DNA of 64,000 bases. Source: Methyloceanibacter superfactus. Its GTDB lineage: Bacteria; Pseudomonadota; Alphaproteobacteria; Rhizobiales; Methyloligellaceae. How positions within the stretch are numbered: the stretch's first letter is position 1; the number at the start of each line of letters is the position of its first letter. The stretch lies in the NCBI RefSeq assembly GCF_001723305.1, contig NZ_LPWF01000030.1, positions 62,001 to 126,000 of the forward strand, written 5' to 3'. The notes under the pieces were generated by a model, which saw nothing but the letters and a program-made list of their open reading frames with translations, did no database searches and had not been told where the DNA came from. The position numbers and the translations under genes are program-made. Below are positions 58,010 to 64,000 of the stretch, one piece after another.

Positions 58010-58965
58010 TCAGTTCTTTTGCACGATGCAAGGCGCCGCCGGGCGGCCCTCAGCTCCGCGCAAATCTTGCCCGCGTCGGCGCGGCTGTCGGCGCCGATCT
58101 GCACCTGATACATCGCGCGGCGGCCACGGCTGAGATTGCGCGCCGGCGTCACGAACGGCTCCCGGTCGCCGAGCACCGAAACATGCTGTCGCCTCAACCG
58201 CGCGAACTGGGCGAGCGCCTTGGCCTTGGAAAACGCGCTCGATACATGCGCGCCCCACGGACGCCATGCCCCGCTGGCGGTCAGCGGCTCGGTCTCGTAC
58301 ACCGCCCGCACCACGAGCGGCGCCAGGCTCTTGCAAGACTCCTGCACCGTGTCGCCCATCGTCTTGAGCGACTCCGGCAACTCAGTCTCCGGCAGCTTCC
58401 ATTCCTCGGCAGCGCGCCCGGTTACGAACATCACATAGCGGCGCGTCTCCCCGGGAAGGAGGCGGTTCCCCGCAAGCCAGCCCCTCACCCGTTCCTCGCC
58501 CGCGTTATAGGCCGCCGCCGCCAGACCGAAATTTCCGAACTCCTTGTTCAAATCGGCCAGCAGGCTCGCCGAATGGACAATCGCCGATTTCGGCTCGAAC
58601 GGATCGGCGAGACCGCGGTCGTCCGCCGTGCCGGGCATAAACTGGGCGATACCTTGCGCGCCTTTGGGGCTGACCGCGTTCGGGTTGAAGCGGCTCTCCC
58701 GCCAGATCAGCCGCACGAAGGGCATGGGCGGCAGTCCGCGCGCCTCGGCCTGCTGCTGCATCAGCGGGCAGACCGTATCCACGAAGGGCTTCGGCCCGGC
58801 CGCGGCAAACCCTGCGGCTTTGAGGCCGGCGGCGACACCAGTGATGACGAAGGCCTCCGCCGCCTGCGCGCCGTGCAGGCCGAGCACAAGCCACGTGGCG
58901 ACACATAGAGCCTGCAAGGCGCCCATCATGCGGCCACTCTGAGCCATCGGCGCGGGGAGGTCCAT
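58010..58965 (-). CDS. lytic transglycosylase (SLT) with C-terminal SPOR-like domain, frameshifted
   Basis: This exported peptidoglycan-cleaving enzyme has a signal peptide after MMGALQALCVATWLVLGL. The SLT domain includes the catalytic Glu in FVRLIWRESRFNPNAVSPKG, AQGIAQFMPGTA, and AAAAYNAGEERV. The C-terminal part (WGAHVSSAFSKAKALAQFAR to MYQVQIGADSRADAGKICAE) resembles a SPOR-type domain that binds denuded glycan. Near 58056 one base is missing; the mended frame ends GRPAAPCIVQKN at 58010, whereas the written frame runs far into the antisense of the next gene. Its C-terminal domain is clearly paralogous to the neighbour at 58991-59395. Start 58965 is one of several in-frame ATGs. Confidence 0.85.
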
Positions 58966-58990
58966 CCGGAGAAAATTGAAGCGCGGAGCG

Positions 58991-59395
58991 CTAGTTCTTG
59001 AGGACCACGCAGGCGCCGCCCGCCGCCTGCAGCTTGTCGCAGAGCTTGTCTGCGGCATCACGCTTGTCCAGGTCGATCCGGGCGGAATAGCGCAGATCGG
59101 TTCCCATGCTCAGATCGCACACCTCGACGATGGTGGGGCTGTAGTCCCCGAGAATGTCGGAATATTTGTCTTTGGCCTCGGCAAAGGCATCGAGCGACTT
59201 TTGCTTGTCGAAGGACGACGCGATCTCCACGCCCCATTGCGCACCGGATTGATCGGCCGGAACGTCGTTGCTCTTGGCGGCCTTGCTATCGGCGGTGCAC
59301 GGCGACAGTGGATCGCCCGCTTCCACCTGCGGCTCGGCCAGTGCGGGCCAAGCGGTGAGCATCAATCCCAAAGCCGCTATCGGGAACGTCTTCAT
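58991..59395 (-). CDS. exported SPOR-like domain protein
   Basis: The 134-residue precursor starts with a signal peptide (MKTFPIAALGLMLTAWPALA). The mature protein has WGVEIASSFDKQKSLDAFAE, then YSDILGDYSPTIVEVC and RYSARIDLDKRDAADKLCDK, ending GGACVVLKN. This aligns along its whole length with the C-terminal domain of the lytic transglycosylase encoded 25 bases downstream, including the W-G start, the ILGD/VLGD block and the CVVLKN/CIVQKN end. A periplasmic peptidoglycan-binding role is likely. An ATG four codons upstream (59407) is an alternative start. The pair is probably co-transcribed. Confidence 0.75.
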   Translation of the reverse strand: MKTFPIAALGLMLTAWPALAEPQVEAGDPLSPCTADSKAAKSNDVPADQSGAQWGVEIASSFDKQKSLDAFAEAKDKYSDILGDYSPTIVEVCDLSMGTDLRYSARIDLDKRDAADKLCDKLQAAGGACVVLKN

Positions 59396-59469
59396 GGGGA
59401 AAATCATGCCGCGATTCTGAGGATCAGGCCAGACCACCCTCGCCTTACGGCAAACCGCGCGTGAACGCC

Positions 59470-60055
59470 TCAGCCGGGCCAGACCCGCATCGCCATGTCG
59501 GCGATGCGCTGAAGCTCCTTGCCGGTCGCGCCGGCGGCGGCCTGAATCGCCATGCCTTGCGTCACTGTCGAGACATAGCGCGCCAGCTCCGCGGGATCGG
59601 CGTCGGGCGGAAGCTCCCCCTCGCTTTGCGCGCGCTGCAGACGCTCGCATATCACCTTCTGGTTGGCCGCGCGCCTGTTGCTGAGCTCTTCCTGGATACA
59701 TTGAGCGTGATCGCCGGCGCGGCGACGCCTTGGACTAGAAGACAGCCGGCCGGGCTCGACTTATCGGCAAGAGATTGGGCCGTGCCGCGCAGAAGTGCTG
59801 CGATGGCGTCGCGGGCCTTGGGTGCCGCAAGCGCTTCCCGGACCAGCGCGCCCTTGGTCTCCGAATAGCGGTCCAGCGCCTGACGGAACAGCGCCTCCTT
59901 GTTGCCGAAGGCGGCATACAGCTCGGCGGATTGATGCCCATGGCGGCGGTCAGGTCGCAAATGCTCGCGCCCTCGTAGCCCTTGCGCCAGAACACCTCCA
60001 GCGCCTGGTCGAGAGCTTCTTCCTTGTTGAATGTTCGCGGGCGGCCAATCGCCAC
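59470..60055 (-). CDS. TetR-family transcriptional repressor, frameshifted
   Basis: The N-terminal helix-turn-helix reads RPRTFNKEEALDQALEVFWR, YEGASICDLTAAMGI and PELYAAFGNKEALFRQALDRY, the classic TetR DNA-binding pattern. The frame breaks near 59930 (a G missing before GAGCTGTAT) and again near 59690. The effector domain continues as ALLRGTAQSLADKSSPAGCL and ELARYVSTVTQGMAIQAAAG. Mended length is about 195 residues. It is divergent from the SDR gene, with twin palindromic operators between them, so it very likely represses that operon and itself. Related regulators control SDR genes in response to electrophiles. Confidence 0.88.
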
Positions 60056-60103
60056 GGCGCCGTCTCCTCTTGGTTCTCCGATTCCCTATCACCTCCCATC
60101 TTT

Positions 60104-60117
60104 GTAGTGCTCGCTAT
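60104..60117. promoter_or_regulatory. TetR operator, copy 1 (imperfect)
   Basis: GTAGTG-CT-CGCTAT is an imperfect copy of the palindrome at 60153-60166, 49 bases away centre to centre, lying on the repressor side of the divergent gap. It may mediate autoregulation. Confidence 0.6.
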
Positions 60118-60126
60118 ATAATGCTC

Positions 60127-60155
60127 TTGACGGTCAGGGTCCAGGTACATATGTA
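60127..60155 (+). promoter_or_regulatory. promoter of the SDR-pirin operon
   Basis: TTGACG (60127-60132) and TATGTA (60150-60155) are spaced by 17 bases. The -10 hexamer overlaps the perfect operator that begins at 60153, so a bound TetR repressor would block it. The SDR start codon is 38 bases downstream. Confidence 0.6.
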
Positions 60156-60166
60156 GCGTTCGCTAC
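60153..60166. promoter_or_regulatory. TetR operator, copy 2 (perfect)
   Basis: GTAGCG-TT-CGCTAC is a perfect 6-2-6 inverted repeat, extended in part to ATGTAGCGTTCGCTACGTA. It overlaps the predicted -10 element of the SDR operon. Size and symmetry fit a TetR-type dimer. Confidence 0.7.
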
Positions 60167-60192
60167 GTAATTCATCAACGGGAGTACGGACC

Positions 60193-60941
60193 ATGTCTAA
60201 GACGCTCACTGGAAAGGTTGCCCTCGTCACCGGTGGCTCGCGCGGGATCGCGCCGCCATCGCCCGCGCTCTGGCCGATGACGGCGCCGATGTCGCCATCA
60301 GCTACGCCGCCTCGGCCGACAAGGCCCAGGCCGTCGTCCAAGACCTTCTCGCCAAGGGCGTCCGCGCGGAAGCCTTCAAGGCCGATCAAGCCGATACCGG
60401 CGCGGTGAACGCGCTCGTCGCTGCGGTTGCGCAACGCTTCGGCCGCCTCGACATTCTCGTCAACAATGCCGGCATGTTCGCCATGGGCCAGGTGCATGAT
60501 CGCGCCAACAATCTCGCCGACCTCGACCGGATGTTCGCCGTCAATGTCGGCGGGGTGGTCGCCGCGGTACGTGCCGCCGTGCCGCTCATGACCGACGGTG
60601 GCCGCATCATCTCCATCGGCTCGGTCGTGGGCGACGCGACGCCCTTTCCCGGCGCCGCCGATTACAGCGCCACCAAGGCCGCGCTTCTCGGTTACACCCG
60701 GGGCTGGGCCCGGGATCTCGGACCCAAGGGCATCACCGTGAACACCGTGGCTCCCGGTCCCATCGAGACGGACATGGCCCCGGCCGATGGCGAGTTGCAC
60801 GACGCCCTGATCGCCGGTACCGCTCTTGGCCGGTTCGGCAAGCCCGAGGAGGTCGCGGCTCTCGTGACGTTCCTCGCGGGGCCCGCCGCCGGCTACATTA
60901 CCGGCACGACAGTGACCGTCGATGGCGGCTTCAACGCCTAG
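60193..60941 (+). CDS. short-chain dehydrogenase/reductase (SDR), frameshifted
   Basis: A classical NAD(P)-dependent SDR of about 250 residues. The cofactor motif is VALVTGGSRGIG (T-G-x3-G-x-G), then ILVNNAGMF, the catalytic Ser in IISIGSVVGDA and Tyr-x3-Lys in DYSATKAALLGY, and PGPIETDM. One G is missing near 60249, right after SRGI; the next frame gives GAAIARALADDGADVAISYA. The substrate is unknown. It is divergent from the TetR repressor and 29 bases upstream of the pirin gene, forming a repressor-controlled operon with it. Confidence 0.92.
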
Positions 60942-60970
60942 GCACAGTCAAAAGAGTTAGGAGGTTTGCG

Positions 60971-61669
60971 ATGATCGAGCTCAGACCCTTCGACACACTT
61001 GGCGGCGCCGACCATGGCTGGCTGAAGGCCAAGCATCATTTCTCCTTCGCCCGCTACCACGACCCGAAGCGCATGAGCCACGGCGCGCTCCGGGTGTGGA
61101 ACGACGACGAGATCGCTCCCAACACGGGCTTTCCGCCCCATCCGCACGCGGCGATGGAGATCATCACCTATGTGCGCAAAGGCGCGATCACCCATGAGGA
61201 CAGCCTGGGCAACACCGGCCGCACCGAGGCCGGCGACGTGCAGGTGATGAGCGCCGGTTCCGGCATTCGCCATGCGGAGTACAATCGCGAGGACGAGCCC
61301 ACCACGCTGTTCCAGATCTGGATCGAGCCAGGCATGGAAGGCGGCGAGCCGTCTTGGGGCGCCAAGCCGTTTCCCAAGGAAGAGCGCTCGGGCGAGTTCG
61401 TCGCGCTGGCGTCCGGCTTTGCCGGCGACACCGACGCGCTGCCGATCCGCGCCGACGCCCGCGTTCTCGGCGCCACGCTCAAGGTGGGCGAGACGGCGGA
61501 GTATCGGCTCGGCACCGCGCGGCACGCCTATCTCGTGCCGGCCGTTGGTCTTGTCGAGGTCAACGGCATCAAGGTCGGTGCGCGCGACGGCCTCGCCATC
61601 GACAACGAGACGACGCTGACGGTGCGGGCGCTCGAAGATGCCGAGATCGTCCTGGTCGACGCGTCCTGA
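60971..61669 (+). CDS. pirin family protein (YhhW-like bicupin)
   Basis: The 232-residue protein is a short pirin of the YhhW type. The metal-binding cupin 1 residues lie in FPPHPHAAMEIITYVRKGAI (His, His, Glu) and the last His in GSGIRHAEYN. The C-terminal cupin is shorter and probably metal-free. YhhW shows quercetin 2,3-dioxygenase activity in vitro; natural substrates are unknown. GGAGG stands before ATG 60971. It follows the SDR gene under the same TetR-controlled promoter. The frame is intact. Confidence 0.92.
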   Translation: MIELRPFDTLGGADHGWLKAKHHFSFARYHDPKRMSHGALRVWNDDEIAPNTGFPPHPHAAMEIITYVRKGAITHEDSLGNTGRTEAGDVQVMSAGSGIRHAEYNREDEPTTLFQIWIEPGMEGGEPSWGAKPFPKEERSGEFVALASGFAGDTDALPIRADARVLGATLKVGETAEYRLGTARHAYLVPAVGLVEVNGIKVGARDGLAIDNETTLTVRALEDAEIVLVDAS

Positions 61670-61671
61670 CG

Positions 61672-61704
61672 AAAAAACGGGGCGGTGCTCATGAGTGCCG
61701 CCCC
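61672..61704. terminator. strong intrinsic terminator between convergent genes
   Basis: GGGGCGG (61679-61685) pairs with CCGCCCC (61698-61704), and the inner bases extend the stem through two G-U pairs to CTCA/TGAG. On the minus strand the stem is followed by GTTTTTT, a classic intrinsic terminator for the gene at 61722-62348. It also ends the pirin side. Confidence 0.8.
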
Positions 61705-61721
61705 ATCCCCTTCAAGAGAAC

Positions 61722-62348
61722 CTATTCGCTCGGAACGAGATCGCCGAACAGAGCGTAGTTCGCTCGCGGTCCCTGCATCACGAGGGTCCAAGCCGTGAAG
61801 TCTCCCCCGCTTGTGCAAGCGTTGCCTCGGCCTTGCAGGATCAGCGTAAGGCGCTGGCGTGGGCCGTTCGAACTTGCGAACGCGTCGCAACCCGTGACCT
61901 CGCCGGTGAGCTTCCACTCCTTATAGAGCGTGGGCCCTGTCCCTTCATCCGCGCTGTCCCGAGGATCGACCTCGAAGATCGAGATCTTTTTCGGGAGCTC
62001 AAGCGATAGCGTGCCGGAGCGGCCCTCTTGGTTGCCGAGCGCAAAGACTGCGCGCGTCGTCCCCGGACGGCTCTTATCCCAGGCGACCGTAAGGTCGTAG
62101 CGTTCGACCGGCGTCGCGATCCCCGCGATCGACTGAGGATCGGCCTCGCCGACAAAGAGCATGGCGGCCTTGCCGAAGCGGACGCTCTCGATTTGCTCGA
62201 GGCGTCCGGAGTCGAGCGCCTCCACCTCCACATAGCGCTGACCCGGGTTCGTGCAGCAAGCGCAAGCCAACGCGCCGCGCGGCGCCGTGAGGGCGAAGAA
62301 AGCCCATAAGGCCGCCGCGACAAATCTCAACGTTCGGCTTCCTCGCAT
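61722..62348 (-). CDS. exported protein with N-terminal Cys cluster
   Basis: The 208-residue precursor has a signal peptide (TLRFVAAALWAFFALTAPRG) directly followed by CACCTNPGQRY, an unusual Cys cluster right at the mature N-terminus. The rest is beta-rich (ISIFEVDPRDSADEG, LTGEVTGCDAFASS) with two further Cys (VTGCDAF and GNACTSGG). I recognise no named family, but similar proteins with a CACC start occur in alphaproteobacteria. It lies 17 bases downstream of the EamA gene on the same strand and may be in one operon with it. Confidence 0.7.
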   Translation of the reverse strand: MRGSRTLRFVAAALWAFFALTAPRGALACACCTNPGQRYVEVEALDSGRLEQIESVRFGKAAMLFVGEADPQSIAGIATPVERYDLTVAWDKSRPGTTRAVFALGNQEGRSGTLSLELPKKISIFEVDPRDSADEGTGPTLYKEWKLTGEVTGCDAFASSNGPRQRLTLILQGRGNACTSGGDFTAWTLVMQGPRANYALFGDLVPSE

Positions 62349-62365
62349 CCGTTCTCCGCGCTCCC

Positions 62366-62797
62366 CTAGATCGAGATGAGGACCACGCCGACGACGGCGG
62401 CAATCAGCCCGATCACGCGATGCCAGGGCATCGCTTCGCCCAGCACGACCACGCCGAGCACCGCGCCGCCGACAATGAACATGCCGTAGACGGGCACCAC
62501 GATATTCGCCGGGCCGAGCGACAGCGCATGGAACAGGGAGGTGACGGCCACGGTGAGCGCGATGCCGCCGGCGATGGCCCAGAGCAGGGGCGGCGTCTCC
62601 AACTCGAAAATCAGAGCTTTCAATTCGCCGCGCCAGGCGACCACACCGATGGCGAAGATGGCGACGATGGTAGTCGACACCGCGAGCACCATATAGGTCG
62701 TCACATTGCCGCTACGCTCGGCGAGCTTCACGAACAGCGTCATGAGCGAATAACCGGCCATGCCGAGCAACGCCCAGAGAATATAGGACGGTATCAT
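62366..62797 (-). CDS. EamA-domain membrane transporter, single-domain
   Basis: A 143-residue protein with one EamA unit of about five membrane helices (IPSYILWALLGMAGYSLMTL onward) ending in PVYGMFIVGGAVLGVVVLGE and RVIGLIAAVVGVVLISI. Full DMT transporters have two such units, so this half-size form would act as a dimer. GGGGGG lies 4 bases before ATG 62797; a longer open frame upstream has no support. The substrate is unknown. It is followed by the CACC protein gene. Confidence 0.85.
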   Translation of the reverse strand: MIPSYILWALLGMAGYSLMTLFVKLAERSGNVTTYMVLAVSTTIVAIFAIGVVAWRGELKALIFELETPPLLWAIAGGIALTVAVTSLFHALSLGPANIVVPVYGMFIVGGAVLGVVVLGEAMPWHRVIGLIAAVVGVVLISI

Positions 62798-62902
62798 TTG
62801 TCCCCCCGATCTCTGCCCTGTTGGATATCCAAGAGCCAAAGACCTTGATCGCGGCAGGGTGTCAACCGCGCGGGGCCTGATGGGCAAGCGGCGCTTCGAA
62901 GT

Positions 62903-63140
62903 CTAGTCTTCGACCGCGGTCTCGGGGCGATCCGACCCAGGATCGAGTTCCTCGTGCCACTTGCCGTCCGCCGTCTCATATTGGATGCCGACCGTCTCGC
63001 CGGGGACTTTCTGCTCCCCGGCGGCGCGCTTGGCCGCAGCCAAAGCGGCGTCATGGGTGGGAAAGCTCCGAGATCGTGCCGCGCGCCTGATAGGCCCAGC
63101 CGTTCTCGTGCTTCACGATTTTATAGACCACCTTGGTCAT
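62903..63140 (-). CDS. DUF2188-like small protein, frameshifted
   Basis: From ATG 63140 (GGAGAGG upstream) the product reads MTKVVYKIVKHENGWAYQAR. As written it stops at 63051. Near 63065 one base is missing; the next frame gives SFPTHDAALAAAKRAAGEQK and VGIQYETADGKWHEELDPGS, ending at 62903. The whole is about 79 residues. The pattern, a Trp-containing strand, a helix with Ala/Lys and a final strand, matches DUF2188-type proteins, small cytosolic proteins of unknown role. Confidence 0.7.
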
Positions 63141-63237
63141 GGCCTCTCCTTCCTCGAGCATCAAACCGGCATAACCGGCCCTGCGCGCCAATGGTTCCCT
63201 ACCGGTACAGCGGAAAGAAGGTGTCCTTCGGGCACGG

Positions 63238-64000
63238 TTAGACCGCGGCGCTGTTGGCGCTCTCACAAGGCGCCGCAGGAAGGTCGTCGTCGAGCCGCGC
63301 CGCCCAGCGATCCACGAAGTGCAAAAGCTCGTCGGCGTCGATGGGCTTGGGAATGTGATCGGTGAACCCGGCCTGCTTGTAACGGACTAACCGCGTCGGC
63401 GACACATCGGCGGTCAGCGCGACAATGGGGATATCGCCATGTTCGGCGCTCAACTTGCGGATCCGGCGCACCGCCTCAATCCCGTCCATGCCCGGCATCC
63501 GGATATCCAGGAAGATCAGGTCGTAACGGCGGGTTCTCGCCAATTTGATGGCCTCGGCGCCGTCGCGGGCGACCGTGACGTCATGGCCGGCATGGTTGAG
63601 AAGCAGTTTGACCAGTTCCCGATTCATCTCAAGATCGTCAGCCATCAAAATGTGAAGGTGCCGCTTGGAATGGCTCTTGGACTTTTCCACTTCCTCGGCC
63701 GGGGCTCGGCAATGGGGAGCGTCACCGTAAACCAGAATGTGCTGCCGACAGCGCGCTTGCTATCGACGCCGACTTCGCCACCCATCGCCTCGACGATGCG
63801 CTTGGAGATGGCGAGGCCGAGCCCCGTACCGCCGTATTTCCGCGCGACGGACGAATCCGCCTGGCTGAAGCGGATGAACAACTTCTCCTGATCGGCCTCG
63901 CTGATGCCGATGCCCGTATCGACCACGGCGAAGCGCAATCTCACCGCCGCATCCCCGCTGGACGCGCATTCGAGCCTGAGCTCGACATGTCCGTTGGGCG
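63238..64000 (-). CDS. hybrid sensor histidine kinase, C-terminal part, frameshifted
   Basis: Only the C-terminal third is in the window; the sensor and HisKA parts lie beyond 64000. The HATPase_c domain has [20 protein letters not shown] and [20 protein letters not shown]. Near 63688 one base is missing. After it a receiver follows with [14 protein letters not shown], the acceptor Asp in [25 protein letters not shown], and Lys in [10 protein letters not shown]. The final residues lack an HPt domain, so a separate phosphotransferase would be needed for onward transfer. Confidence 0.88.

Overview
The window is a GC-rich chromosomal segment of an alphaproteobacterium, most likely a member of the Hyphomicrobiales (Rhizobiales). 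The evidence is the set of order-typical genes: ctrA, its inhibitor sciP, the phosphotransferase chpT, a Rhizobium-type pmtA, an alphaproteobacterial rpoH, and the families DUF1134, DUF6476 and DUF2239. A methylotroph-like relative such as Methyloceanibacter is possible but is only an impression. I see no insertion sequence, prophage, CRISPR array, rRNA operon or plasmid-type gene, so this looks like core chromosome.

Layout. 1-2.9 kb: partial HdeD-like protein, fdhD and mobA (tail to tail), a GNAT-like gene. 3.2-7.0 kb: a bifunctional GGDEF/EAL protein, a methyltransferase, a YSC84-type protein. 7.3-11.5 kb: a three-gene operon for a surface polysaccharide, made of a receiver/zinc-ribbon (TackOD1-like)/degenerate-GGDEF regulator, a processive family 2 glycosyltransferase without PilZ, and an HlyD-type periplasmic adaptor. 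It converges on a histidine kinase plus HPt gene pair that may form its phosphorelay. 14-20 kb: CheY-like protein, tRNA-Met, pmtA, mnmA, sciP, yajQ, fliJ, ctrA. 20.2-26.7 kb: chemotaxis operon chpT-(gap)-cheA-cheW-cheY-cheB-cheR. 26.9-34.8 kb: cysQ, DUF2239, DUF1134, a coiled-coil membrane protein, a PPP phosphatase, small secreted proteins, DUF4396, a macrodomain protein. 34.9-47.1 kb: a five-gene alpha-glucan/trehalose operon glgE-treS/mak-glgB-treZ-treY, mostly joined by ATGA overlaps. 47.5-56.2 kb: a Cys-rich secreted protein, tRNA-Glu, DUF6476, rluD, rpoH, an alpha/beta hydrolase, a Kef-type antiporter, chrA, a repeat protein, corA. 56.3-64 kb: a DUF2946-like protein with a Met/His-rich outer-membrane protein, two proteins sharing a SPOR-like domain (one a lytic transglycosylase), a TetR/SDR/pirin locus with twin operators, EamA, a DUF2188-like protein and the C-terminal part of a hybrid histidine kinase running off the end.

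Two themes link the genes. One is cell-cycle and motility control (CtrA, SciP, ChpT, FliJ, Che proteins) together with c-di-GMP and two-component signalling that may feed polysaccharide export. The other is carbon storage and stress protection through the GlgE and TreYZ routes.

An important caveat: roughly 35 reading-frame breaks occur in 27 genes, including ctrA and mnmA. Wherever I could compare frames, a single missing or extra base restores a conserved protein. These look like uncorrected consensus errors rather than gene decay, so I annotate such loci as frameshifted CDS spanning the whole gene.
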